Assembly: GCF_039566955.1 (NCBI RefSeq)
Contig: NZ_CP154796.1
Location: 3,348,001 to 3,412,000 of the forward strand
Reading direction: 5' to 3'
DNA from: Micromonospora sp. DSM 45708
GTDB lineage: Bacteria; Actinomycetota; Actinomycetes; Mycobacteriales; Micromonosporaceae
DNA length: 64,000 nucleotides
The translations under genes and the position numbers were made by a program. Below, piece after piece: positions 56,753 to 64,000 of the stretch; within the stretch, counting starts at the first letter, position 1, and the number at the start of each line of letters is the position of its first letter. The notes under the pieces were generated by a model, which searched no databases, had not been told where the DNA came from, and saw nothing but the letters and a program-made list of their open reading frames with translations.

Positions 56753-58129
56753 TCAGCTACCGGCGGCGAGGAGCTGGTTGACCTTGTCCTCGGCGGTCTT
56801 GAGCAGGGCGTCGATGTTCGCGTTCGGGTTGGTCAGCACCCCGGACATCGCGGCGTCGAGCACCGCGTAGATGGCCTGGGCGTTGCGCGGCTCCCCCTTG
56901 ATCGGCACCGGGTTCGTCTCGAAGGCCGTGAAGTTGGTGGTGTCCACGTTGGCGTTGGCCTTGCGGAGCTCCAGCTCCTGCTTCTGCGCGTCGCTGCCGT
57001 TGGTGAACAACAGCGGCTGGGGCAGGCCCACCGGGTAGTTCTGCGGCTTGGCCCGGACGTAGTCGAACTGGCCCTTGCCGGGCGTGAGCTTCTGGTAGGC
57101 GATCCACTTCAGACCGGCCTTGACCTGCTCCGGGCTCAGGCCCTTCTTGAAGAAGTAACCCTCACCGCCGCCGAGCGTCGCCTTGGCCGGCCCGTCCTGG
57201 CCGGGCAGCGGGCCCATCGCCCAGTCCTGGTACTTGCCCTGGAACTGGCTGACGATCGCCTGGGTGGCGTCGGGCGCGCCGATGAACATGCCGACCTTGC
57301 CGGCCCCGGCGTTGGTGAGCAGGTCACCCCACTGGAGCAGTTGCCGGCTGCCCATGCTGTTGTCGCCGTAGCGCATGTCCTTGAGGTTCTGCAGGACCTG
57401 CTTGCCCGTCGGGTTGTTGAAGTCGGCCTTCTTGCCGTCGGCGCTGAGCACCTGGCCGCCCTGGGAGTAGAGCAGCGAGGTGAAGTGCCAGCCGCCGGTG
57501 TTGCCGGCGCTGTACTCGGAGTATCCGGCGACGCCGCCGCCGAGCGCGGAGATCTTCTTGGCCGCGGTCCGCACCTCCGGCCACGTCTTCGGCGGGTTGG
57601 CCGCGTCGAGCCCGGCGCGCTGGAACAGCGCCTTGTTGTAGATCAGGCCCATCGAGTAGTTCTTCACCGGTACGCCGTAGAGCTTGCCGCCGTCGGTGAA
57701 GACCTCCTTGAGCGCCGGGTCCACGCTGTCCCAGGTCGGGATCGTGTCCTTGGTGGCGTACTCGGTGATGTCCATCGCCTGGCCGGAGTCCAGCACCTGC
57801 TGGAGGTCGGTCATGTAGCCGTAGAAGACGTCGGTGACGGTGCCGCCGGCGAGGCGGGCGGTGAAGTCCGGCGGGTTGTTGCACTGCTCGCCGACGCTGA
57901 CGCTCTTGACCACGATGTTCGGGTTCTGCCGCTGGAACTCGACGACGTCGTCGTTCCAGTTCTTCAGCAGCTCCTTCTGCGCGCCGACCGGCTGGCAGTC
58001 GACAGTGATGGTGACCTTGCCGCCGGCGTCGGCGGAGTCGTCACTCTTGGTGGAGCACGCCGCGAGGCTGAGCCCGAGGCCGGCCGCGAGCGCCGCCGCC
58101 GCGACCTTCCGATATTGCGGTACGGACAT
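56753..58129 (-). CDS. Extracellular sugar-binding lipoprotein of an ABC importer
   Basis: 458 residues. MSVPQYRKVAAAALAAGLGLSLAACSTKSDD is a lipoprotein signal with Cys at residue 25. The remainder is a family 1 solute-binding protein: KNWNDDVVEFQRQNPNIVVKSVSV, PDFTARLAGGTVTDVFYGYMTDLQQVLDSGQAMDITEYA, GKLYGVPVKNYSMGLIYNKALFQRAGLDAANPPKTWPEV and KVGMFIGAPDATQAIV. First gene of the importer operon. An AAGGGATGG site precedes the ATG and TATAAC, about 30 bases upstream, may be the -10. Ligand is unknown; the setting suggests an alpha-gluco-oligosaccharide. Confidence 0.9.
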   Translation of the reverse strand: MSVPQYRKVAAAALAAGLGLSLAACSTKSDDSADAGGKVTITVDCQPVGAQKELLKNWNDDVVEFQRQNPNIVVKSVSVGEQCNNPPDFTARLAGGTVTDVFYGYMTDLQQVLDSGQAMDITEYATKDTIPTWDSVDPALKEVFTDGGKLYGVPVKNYSMGLIYNKALFQRAGLDAANPPKTWPEVRTAAKKISALGGGVAGYSEYSAGNTGGWHFTSLLYSQGGQVLSADGKKADFNNPTGKQVLQNLKDMRYGDNSMGSRQLLQWGDLLTNAGAGKVGMFIGAPDATQAIVSQFQGKYQDWAMGPLPGQDGPAKATLGGGEGYFFKKGLSPEQVKAGLKWIAYQKLTPGKGQFDYVRAKPQNYPVGLPQPLLFTNGSDAQKQELELRKANANVDTTNFTAFETNPVPIKGEPRNAQAIYAVLDAAMSGVLTNPNANIDALLKTAEDKVNQLLAAGS

Positions 58130-58311
58130 CTGTCCATCCCTTCGGGAACGGTTATATCGATGACCTGCACTGGTGTGGGTGACCCCCGGTGAGTGGAGTC
58201 AATGTAGCGACGCCGACTCTTCACGGCAAGGTTTCAACGTGATGACGAAAGAATACGACTTGATGACGGATGATCGGGACGACCACGGCAGCCGAGCCCG
58301 GCGCGGGGCGC

Positions 58312-58340
58312 TTGACGGGCTACTTTCATTTTGCAAGCAT
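58312..58340 (+). promoter_or_regulatory. Promoter of the VOC-HxlR pair overlapping a candidate LacI site
   Basis: TTGACG (58312-58317), a 17-base spacer and AAGCAT (58335-58340) place transcription at the ATG 58347, so this mRNA is probably leaderless. TTTTGCAAGCAT (58329-58340) overlaps the -10 and matches TTTTGCAAGAAT upstream of the lacI gene (60066-60055, minus) at 11 of 12 positions. Confidence 0.5.
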
Positions 58341-58346
58341 GACCCC

Positions 58347-58751
58347 ATGAGCCTCTTCATCACCTGCCCGGTCGAGAGTGTCGAGCGCGCGACCGCCTTC
58401 TACACCGCCCTCGGCTGGACCCTCAACGCCGAGATGTCCGACCACAACGTGTCGTGCTTCGCGATCGCCCCCGAGCAGTACGTCATGCTCGGCAGCCGCG
58501 AGATGTACGCGAGCGTCGGTGGAGTCGAAGAGCTGGTCGGCGGAGTTCAGACGCCCTCGAAGGTCACGGTCTCGTTCGACCTGGGCAGCCGCGAGGCGGT
58601 CGACGAGCTCATCGACCGCGCCGGCGCCGCCGGCGGGCGGATCGGTGACACCGACGACTACCCCTTCATGTACCAGCGCCAGTTCGACGACCCCGACGGC
58701 TACCACTACTCACCGTTCTGGATGAAGACGGACGCCGATCCGACCTCGTGA
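58347..58751 (+). CDS. VOC-family protein
   Basis: 134 residues from the ATG at 58347 (MSLFITCPVESVERATAFYTALGW). The second half, VTVSFDLGSREAVDELIDRAGAAGG followed by QRQFDDPDGYHYSPFWM, is the actinobacterial VOC pattern ending in D-D-P-D-G. Divergent from the sugar-binding protein gene; its stop overlaps the GTG of an HxlR regulator, so the two form a small operon. Role unknown; VOC proteins controlled by HxlR regulators often deal with aldehydes, quinones or other electrophiles. It interrupts the sugar locus without an evident link to it. Confidence 0.8.
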   Translation: MSLFITCPVESVERATAFYTALGWTLNAEMSDHNVSCFAIAPEQYVMLGSREMYASVGGVEELVGGVQTPSKVTVSFDLGSREAVDELIDRAGAAGGRIGDTDDYPFMYQRQFDDPDGYHYSPFWMKTDADPTS

Positions 58752-59029
58752 GCGACCTCGCCGCGGCCCTCGACATCGTCGGAGCACGGTGGGCCCTGCT
58801 CATCGTGGAACGGCTGCTCGACGGGCCACAACGCTACGGCGATCTACAGCGCGAACTCGGCGTGCCGACGAACATGCTCGCGACACGCCTGCGCGAACTC
58901 GAAGCGGCTGGCGTGCTGGTCCGCCTGCCGCTTCGACACAACACCCGGGCCTACGCGCTGACCGATCGCGGGTTGGCCCTGCGCGCGGCGATCGTCGCGC
59001 TCGGCAACTGGGGCCGGAACGACGGCTAG
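58748..59029 (+). CDS. HxlR-family transcriptional regulator
   Basis: 93 residues. Winged helix of the HxlR type: IVGARWALLIVERLLDGPQRYGDLQRELGVPTNMLATRLRELEAAGVLVRLP, with G-x-R-W-x-x-L-I at the start. Unusually short at the C-terminus and without the N-terminal Cys that HypR/QorR-type redox sensors carry. GTG start overlaps the VOC stop as GTGA. Its stop shares bases with the stop of the convergent lacI gene. Probably controls its own operon. Confidence 0.85.
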   Translation: MSDLAAALDIVGARWALLIVERLLDGPQRYGDLQRELGVPTNMLATRLRELEAAGVLVRLPLRHNTRAYALTDRGLALRAAIVALGNWGRNDG

Positions 59030-60036
59030 GAAGCGTCTCTCCGGGGGGCGGGGGCGGTGGAGCCGCGTACCACCAGCTCGGGCTCGAAGAGCAGCTCGTC
59101 GTGCAGGACGCCGGCACCCTCGATCTGTGTGACCAGCAGGTCCACCGCGGCCTGCCCCATCGTCTCGATCGGCTGCCGGACCGTGGTCAGCGGCGGATCG
59201 GTGCAGGTCATGAACGCGGAGTCGTCGAAGCCGACCACCGACACGTCGGCCGGCACCGCGCGGCCGAGCCGGCGGGCCGCCCGGATGGTGCCGAGGGCCA
59301 GCACGTCGCTGGCACAGACGACGCCGGTCACCCCACGCTCGATCAGTTTGGTCGCCGCGACCCGCGCCCCCTCCATGGAGAAGCTGGACCGTTCGACGAA
59401 GCGGCGGTCCGCGCCCCAGCCGGCGGCCCGGACCATGGCGTCCAGCTTGCGCCGCGAGGGCACGTGGTCCTCCGGGCCGAGCACCATGCCGATCCGCTCG
59501 TGCCCGAGCGAGCGCAGGTGCCCGTACGCCTGCTCGACCGCTACCGCGTCGTCGGTGGACACGCGCGGGAAGCCCAGCTCCTCGACGCCGGCATTGACCA
59601 GCACCACGGGCAGGCCCCGGTCGGTCAGCCGCCGGTAGTGCTCGTGCGAGGCGTCGGCGAGCGCGTACGAGCCGCCGGCGAAGATGACGCCGCTGACCTG
59701 GTGGTCGAGGAGCATCTCGACGTAGCCGGACTCCGGCACGCCGCCGATGGTGCGGGCGCAGAGCGCCGGGGTGAAGCCGCGTTGGGCGAGGGAGCCGGTG
59801 ACCACCTCGGCCAGCGCCGGGAAGATCGGGTTCTGGAGTTCCGGCAGGACCAGCCCGACCAGTCGGGCCCGCTCCCCGCGCAGCTTCGTCGGGCGCTCGT
59901 AGCCGAGCACGTCGAGCGCGGTCAGCACGGCCGTCCGGGTCGCCTCGGACACGCCGCCCCGACCGTTGAGCACCCGACTCACGGTCGCCTCGCTGACGCC
60001 CGCCTTGCGGGCCACCTCCGTCAAGCGCTTCGTCAC
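59026..60036 (-). CDS. LacI-family regulator of the alpha-glucan locus
   Basis: 336 residues from the GTG at 60036 (MTKRLTEVARKAGVSEATVSRVLNGRGGVSEATR), a classic LacI helix-turn-helix with the hinge helix near residue 50. The periplasmic-binding-protein-like core follows: VGLVLPELQNPIFPALAEVVTGSLAQRGF, GVVCASDVLALGTIRAARRLGRAVPADVSVVGFDDSAF and PLTTVRQPIETMGQAAVDLL. It lies between the sugar importer operon and a GH87-like gene and is the likely local repressor, induced by a sugar. TACGAT sits six bases before the GTG, so the mRNA is probably leaderless. Confidence 0.92.
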   Translation of the reverse strand: MTKRLTEVARKAGVSEATVSRVLNGRGGVSEATRTAVLTALDVLGYERPTKLRGERARLVGLVLPELQNPIFPALAEVVTGSLAQRGFTPALCARTIGGVPESGYVEMLLDHQVSGVIFAGGSYALADASHEHYRRLTDRGLPVVLVNAGVEELGFPRVSTDDAVAVEQAYGHLRSLGHERIGMVLGPEDHVPSRRKLDAMVRAAGWGADRRFVERSSFSMEGARVAATKLIERGVTGVVCASDVLALGTIRAARRLGRAVPADVSVVGFDDSAFMTCTDPPLTTVRQPIETMGQAAVDLLVTQIEGAGVLHDELLFEPELVVRGSTAPAPRRDAS

Positions 60037-60054
60037 CGCGGCATCGTACGTCAG

Positions 60055-60066
60055 ATTCTTGCAAAA
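60055..60066 (-). promoter_or_regulatory. Candidate LacI operator in the lacI/GH87 divergent region
   Basis: Minus-strand TTTTGCAAGAAT is partly palindromic around TTGCAA and recurs, with one change, at 58329-58340 next to the sugar importer. It lies 19-30 bases upstream of the lacI start. Shared placement suggests one repressor for both regions; this is inference. Confidence 0.4.
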
Positions 60067-60242
60067 AATGAACAGCAACTTGGCATCCTCACGACCCGCC
60101 GCCGCCGCTCAGGAGTCGAAAGATCCGAGCATATCCATGCTTGAAAGGCGACAAGTTGCCGGAATAACATGAGGCACCTTGTCGGCCGGCACCCCTCGCC
60201 TCCGTCGAGGCCCCGTCCCTCCTCGCGAAAGTGGGTGCTCCG

Positions 60243-62273
60243 ATGCAGCGGAGCGTGCAGAGCAGGTCGGGCCGCCGCCCGTCCCTGCCGAGAATCCTCG
60301 CGGTGGCGGTCACCGCCGCCGCCCTCGTCGTACCGCCGGGTGCCGCCACCGCGGCGACCACCTCACCCGGCCCGGCCCCGGTGGTGACGCGGGCCGCCCT
60401 CGACCCGGCGCTGACCGCCACGCGCGGCGCCACCGTGGACTACGTCGAGCAGGAGGCGGAGAACGCGCGGACCACCGGCACGGTGATCGGTCCCGACCGC
60501 TCCGCCTACACGCTCGCCGGCGAGGCGTCCGGCCGCCGCGCCGTCCGCCTGCTCCCCGGCCAGCACGTCGAGTTCACGCTGCCCCGGGCCACCAACGCGC
60601 TGACCGTGCGGTACAGCATCCCGGACGCGCCGGGCGGCGGCGGCATCACCGCGCCGCTGCGGGTCGACGTCGGGCGCGGGCCCGCACGCACCATGCGGCT
60701 CACCTCGGAGTACGCCTGGCTCTACAACCAGTACCCGTTCACCAACGACCCCGCCGCCGACCTGCTGCACCCGGACTGGTGGATCACCGAGTGCTCCTGC
60801 GTGCCGGCGGCCACCACACCCGCTCCGGCGATCACAAAGCCGTTCCGGCCGCACCACTTCTACGACGAGCAGCGGCTGCTGCTCGGGCGCACCCACCGGG
60901 CCGGCGAGGTGGTCCGACTGACCGCGCCGACCGGGACGGCCGCCGCCTGGACCGTGATCGACCTGCTGGACGCACACCTGATCGCGCCGCCCCGGGTGGT
61001 GCCCCGTGCGGTCGACGTGCTCGCCTTCGGCGCCGACCCGACCGGGCGGCGGGAGTCCGCCGACGCGTTCGACCGGGCCGTCGCGTACGCCCGGCGGGTG
61101 GACCGTCCGCTCTACCTGCCGCCGGGTCGGTTCCAGGTCAACCGGCACGTGATCGTCGACGACGTGACGATCGTGGGCGCCGGAAGCTGGTACACCGTCG
61201 TGACGGGACGCGAGGTGGCCCTGGACCCGCCGGCGCCCGACGGCTCCCGGCACACCGGCGTCGGTTTCTACGGACGCGACGCCGCCGACGGCGGCAGCCG
61301 CGACGTCCACCTCTCCGGCTTCACCATCGAGGGCGACGTCCGCGAACGGATCGACACCGACCAGGTCAACGCGCTCGGCGGCGCGCTCAACCACAGCACG
61401 ATCGACGGCCTCTACCTGCACCACACCAAGGTCGGCATGTGGTTCGACGGGCCGATGACCGGGCTGCGCGTCACGAACACGGTCATCGCCGACCAGATCG
61501 CCGACGGCCTCAACTTCCACACCGGCGTCACGCACTCCTCGGTGACCAACTCGGTGGTCCGCAACAGCGGCGACGACGCGCTGGCCATGTGGTCGGAAGG
61601 GACCCCGAACGCGGCCAACACGTTCGCGTACAACACGGTGCAGTCCCCCGTGCTGGCCAACGGCATCGCGCTGTACGGCGGCGCCGACCTGACCGTGGCG
61701 CACAACCTGGTCGCCGACCCGGTCCGCGAGGGCAGCGCGATCCACGTGGGCTCCCGGTTCGGGGCCGAGCCGTTCGCCGGCCGGATCCGGATCACCGGCA
61801 ACACCACGGTCCGGGCCGGCACCTACGACCTGAACTGGAACATCGGCCTCGGCGCGATCTGGTTCTACGCGCTGGACCGCAGCATCGACGCCGACATCCA
61901 GGTGACCGGCGACGCCTACCTGGACAGCACCTACAACGCGATCATGCTGGTCAGCGACTGGCCGGTGAAGGACCGGGTCCGCATCGACGGCGTCGTCTTC
62001 CGCGACGTCCGCGTCGACGGCACCGGCACGTCGGTGGTGAGCGCCCGAACCGCCGGCGGGGCGAGCTTCGCCGGTGTGGACGCGCGCAACGTGGGCGCGG
62101 TCGGGGTGAACAACTGCGGCTCGTTCCACTTCACCCCGGCCGGGTCGGAGTTCACCCTGACCGACCTCGGCGGCAACGACGGCGGCTGGCTCGCCCCGTG
62201 GCTGCTGCCCAACACCATCACCTGCGACGACCGCCCCCCGGTGGTGCCGCCGCCCCCGCCGTCGACCTGGTGA
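60243..62273 (+). CDS. Secreted GH87-like alpha-1,3-glucanase lacking appended binding modules
   Basis: 676 residues from the ATG at 60243. Signal peptide about 1-38 (ending ATAA). CBM35-like domain about 60-255 (VDYVEQEAENARTTGTVIGPDRS, GRRAVRLLPGQHVEFTLP), then the beta-helix about 260-655 starting VDVLAFGADPTGRRESADAFDRAVAYA. DQIADGLNFHTG and RNSGDDALAMW supply one Asp and an Asp pair, aligned with the 50-53-kb enzyme. The gene ends in a proline stretch (PPVVPPPPPSTW) that looks like an inter-domain linker with nothing after it, so the C-terminal discoidin module seems to have been lost. Divergent from lacI. Confidence 0.78.
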   Translation: MQRSVQSRSGRRPSLPRILAVAVTAAALVVPPGAATAATTSPGPAPVVTRAALDPALTATRGATVDYVEQEAENARTTGTVIGPDRSAYTLAGEASGRRAVRLLPGQHVEFTLPRATNALTVRYSIPDAPGGGGITAPLRVDVGRGPARTMRLTSEYAWLYNQYPFTNDPAADLLHPDWWITECSCVPAATTPAPAITKPFRPHHFYDEQRLLLGRTHRAGEVVRLTAPTGTAAAWTVIDLLDAHLIAPPRVVPRAVDVLAFGADPTGRRESADAFDRAVAYARRVDRPLYLPPGRFQVNRHVIVDDVTIVGAGSWYTVVTGREVALDPPAPDGSRHTGVGFYGRDAADGGSRDVHLSGFTIEGDVRERIDTDQVNALGGALNHSTIDGLYLHHTKVGMWFDGPMTGLRVTNTVIADQIADGLNFHTGVTHSSVTNSVVRNSGDDALAMWSEGTPNAANTFAYNTVQSPVLANGIALYGGADLTVAHNLVADPVREGSAIHVGSRFGAEPFAGRIRITGNTTVRAGTYDLNWNIGLGAIWFYALDRSIDADIQVTGDAYLDSTYNAIMLVSDWPVKDRVRIDGVVFRDVRVDGTGTSVVSARTAGGASFAGVDARNVGAVGVNNCGSFHFTPAGSEFTLTDLGGNDGGWLAPWLLPNTITCDDRPPVVPPPPPSTW

Positions 62274-62346
62274 CCGGCGGCCGGGCGGCCCGGACCGGAC
62301 CGGACCGGTCCCAGCCCGACCGCCACCCGGTCGACCAACCCAAGCT

Positions 62347-62494
62347 TGATCGACACCAGTTCCCCGACATGGCGGGATCAGCACCGGCCTGATGCCACCA
62401 CCTCCCCGAAATGGCGGCGGCCCGGCGGGCCGATTGGCGCTCGGTCGGGTCAGGACATGCGTGATGCCGCCACCTCGGCGAGGTGGCGGCATCA
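62347..62494. repeat. Three related palindromic elements; the last is a perfect terminator-like hairpin
   Basis: Degenerate copies of a 33-base palindromic unit begin at 62347, 62390 and 62462. Shared parts are TGAT at the left, ATGGCGG or GGTGGCGG at the right, and ATCA at the right end of copies 1 and 3. The third (62462-62476 with 62480-62494, loop GGC) has a perfect 15-bp stem and lies between the convergent GH87-like and sigma-factor genes, so it can terminate both. The family looks like a REP-type repeat. Confidence 0.7.
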
Positions 62495-62505
62495 ACGTCT
62501 GTGGA

Positions 62506-63315
62506 TCAGGCCTCGGTGAGCTGGCCCCGCAGCTTGGTCAGGGCGCGGGCGAGCAGCCGCGACACGTGCATCTGGGAGACGCCGACCTTGGCGGCGATCT
62601 CGCTCTGGGTCAGGTTGCCGTAGAAGCGCAGCGTCAGGATCTTCTGCTCCCGCTCGTCGAGCGTGGCCAGCGCCGGGCCGAGCGAGGCGCGCAGGTCGGC
62701 CAGCTCGTACTCGTTGTCCTGGACGCCGAGCGTGTCGCCCAGCTCGGTCGCGCTGTCACCGTCGCCGATCGGGGTCGAGAGCGAGACCGCGTTGTAGGCG
62801 CGAGCGCCCTCCAGGCCCTCCAGGACCTCTTCCTCGGTCACGTCGAGGTGCGCGGCGATGTCGGCGACGGTCGGCGCCCGGTTGAGCGTCTGGGTCAGCG
62901 AGCTGTTCGCCTCGGAGATGCGCAGCCGCAGCTCCTGGAGGCGGCGGGGCACCCGGATGTTCCAGGTGCGGTCGCGGAAGTGCCGCTTGATCTCACCGAG
63001 GATGGTCGGGATGGCGAACCCGGCGAAGTCGACGCCGCGGGAGGCGTCGAACCGGTCCACCGCCTTGATCAGGCCCAGCGCCGCCGTCTGCGCGAGGTCG
63101 CCGGCCGGCTCGCCGCGACCGCTGTAGCGGGCGGCCAGGTGGTTGGCCAGCGGCAGCCACGCCTCGATGACCTGATTACGCAGGGCGGCCCGCTTCGGGT
63201 GGTCCGCCGGCAGTTCGGCGAGCGCCGCGATCAGCTCGCTGGCGCGGGTCTCCTCACCGGTCTGCGGCGCGCGGTGCACCTCGGTGACGGACGGTGCCTT
63301 GGTCATCGTGGTCAT
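62506..63315 (-). CDS. SigB/SigF-family alternative sigma factor
   Basis: 269 residues from the ATG at 63315 behind GGAAGGG. Region 2: LANHLAARYSGRGEPAGDLAQTAALGLIKAVDRFDASRGVDFAGFAIPTILGEIKRHFRD. Region 3: RVPRRLQELRLRISEANSSLTQTLNRAPTVADIAAHLDVTEEEVLEGL. Region 4: LDEREQKILTLRFYGNLTQSEIAAKVGVSQMHVSRLLARALTKLR. This is the stress/sporulation SigB-SigF-SigG class, normally controlled by partner switching. No anti-sigma gene is adjacent; the RsbW/STAS/SpoIIE set at 3.6-5.8 kb is a possible but unproven partner. Confidence 0.93.
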   Translation of the reverse strand: MTTMTKAPSVTEVHRAPQTGEETRASELIAALAELPADHPKRAALRNQVIEAWLPLANHLAARYSGRGEPAGDLAQTAALGLIKAVDRFDASRGVDFAGFAIPTILGEIKRHFRDRTWNIRVPRRLQELRLRISEANSSLTQTLNRAPTVADIAAHLDVTEEEVLEGLEGARAYNAVSLSTPIGDGDSATELGDTLGVQDNEYELADLRASLGPALATLDEREQKILTLRFYGNLTQSEIAAKVGVSQMHVSRLLARALTKLRGQLTEA

Positions 63316-63443
63316 GCTGCCCTTCCTGTCCTCGGAGAACGGGTGGGACTCCCACACCGGTCGTGGGAGCAACACTAGACCAAAGTTCACCAGCAAATCA
63401 ACCGAACGGACGATGGATATTTGCCTCATAACTGGACAAAGGA

Positions 63444-64000
63444 TCAGCGGGACAGCAGCGGACGGTAATCGGCGGCGGTCAGCGGCAACGCCGACACGCT
63501 GCCGTCCGCGCGCGGCACCTCCAGCGGCTGGCCGTCCCGGCGGAACGCGACGCTGTCCACGTCCGGCCGCTGGGTCAGGCTGCACACGATCTGCCCGAAC
63601 GCCAGCACCTCGTCGTTACGGCCGGTCTCCTCGCCGGCCTGCCGCACCTCGACCGTGGCGACGGTGCCGGCCAGCGCCGCGCCGGCCACCGCCACCGTGC
63701 CCGGCAACGCGGTCGCCAGCCCCCGCCCACGCTCCGCCTGGTCCGGTCCGGCCAGCAGGTGCTGGAGGTGGGCGTCCACCCCGGGCAGGCCGTCCACCCG
63801 GCGGGTGACCACCGCCAGCCCGTCGTCGCGTACGAAGCAGAACGGCTCGTCCACCCGTCCGTCCGGGTCGACCCTCGTGGTGCCCGCCGGTGTCGGGAAC
63901 CGCCCGGGCGGTGACTGCACCAGCCGGGGCTCGTCGTCGACCGGCACGCCGCAGCCGGCCAGCAGCACGGCCGCGAGCAGCGCCGGAACCAACCGGCGCG
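63444..64000 (-). CDS. GerMN-domain lipoprotein; 5' end at or beyond the window edge
   Basis: The frame runs to the right edge. The visible N-terminus, RRLVPALLAAVLLAGCGVPVD, is a lipoprotein signal with Cys in the L-A-G-C lipobox; two Arg codons before it suggest the true start lies just outside, though a TTG at 63992 is possible. The mature part has DEPFCFVRDDGLAVVTRRVDGLPGVDAHLQHLLAGPDQAERGRGLATALPGTVAVAGAAL, the GerMN pattern of spore/sporulation-type and LpqB-like proteins, and ends VPRADGSVSALPLTAADYRPLLSR. Probably a cell-envelope lipoprotein of unknown role. Confidence 0.75.
   Translation of the reverse strand, partial: RRLVPALLAAVLLAGCGVPVDDEPRLVQSPPGRFPTPAGTTRVDPDGRVDEPFCFVRDDGLAVVTRRVDGLPGVDAHLQHLLAGPDQAERGRGLATALPGTVAVAGAALAGTVATVEVRQAGEETGRNDEVLAFGQIVCSLTQRPDVDSVAFRRDGQPLEVPRADGSVSALPLTAADYRPLLSR

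Noticed and set aside
53160..58129. Generic maltose/maltodextrin operon
   Set aside because: The importer and GH13 enzyme alone would fit this, but three flanking GH87-like secreted enzymes make alpha-1,3-glucan the more economical substrate; maltose-type sugars are not excluded.

Overview
The window is a very GC-rich actinobacterial chromosome segment. Many GTG and occasional TTG starts, numerous apparently leaderless genes, a SapB-type ram cluster, CBM2-bearing hydrolases and an aminoshikimate-type gene block together suggest Micromonospora or a close relative in the Micromonosporaceae. This is inferred from gene content and style; no rRNA or tRNA gene was seen to confirm it.

Left part (0-13 kb). 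The window opens inside a type II dehydroquinate dehydratase gene, followed by a DoxX membrane protein, a ROK sugar kinase, an FMN reductase and a shikimate-dehydrogenase homologue, packed as an operon. Dehydratase plus ROK kinase plus shikimate-dehydrogenase-like enzyme matches the rifJ/rifN/rifI set of the aminoshikimate (AHBA) pathway, so this may be the edge of a natural-product cluster. Next come a partner-switching module (anti-sigma kinase, STAS antagonist, SpoIIE-type phosphatase), an ECF sigma factor with a zinc-finger membrane anti-sigma factor, a NYN-LOTUS protein and a DHA2 exporter.

Polysaccharide part I (12.7-27.3 kb). Secreted enzymes for chitin or cellulose and plant cell wall: an AA10 LPMO, a clan GH-A hydrolase with FN3 and CBM2, a GH62 and GH30 pair with near-identical CBM2 modules behind a CebR-like operator, and a PL1 pectate lyase behind a LacI-type palindrome. 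Between them lie a PAP2 protein, a second DHA2 exporter with divergent TetR, an LtrA protein and an unusual SRPBCC-TM-CBM2-like fusion.

Middle part (27.7-43 kb). An arsenic block (arsI divergent from arsR-aquaporin-arsC), an EamA/MocR pair whose start codons overlap, and a complete SapB-like class III lanthipeptide cluster: ramC-type synthetase, two nearly identical ramS-type precursors, two ABC half-transporters, a convergent ramR-type regulator and its paralogue. Two XRE/TPR regulators follow.

Polysaccharide part II (43.5-62.3 kb). Three GH87-like beta-helix glucanases surround a carbohydrate ABC transporter operon, a GH13 alpha-glucosidase and a LacI regulator. Together they read as an alpha-1,3-glucan (mutan/nigeran) utilisation locus. 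The window ends with a SigB/SigF-family sigma factor and a truncated GerMN-domain lipoprotein. No CRISPR array, phage, insertion sequence or rRNA/tRNA gene was found.
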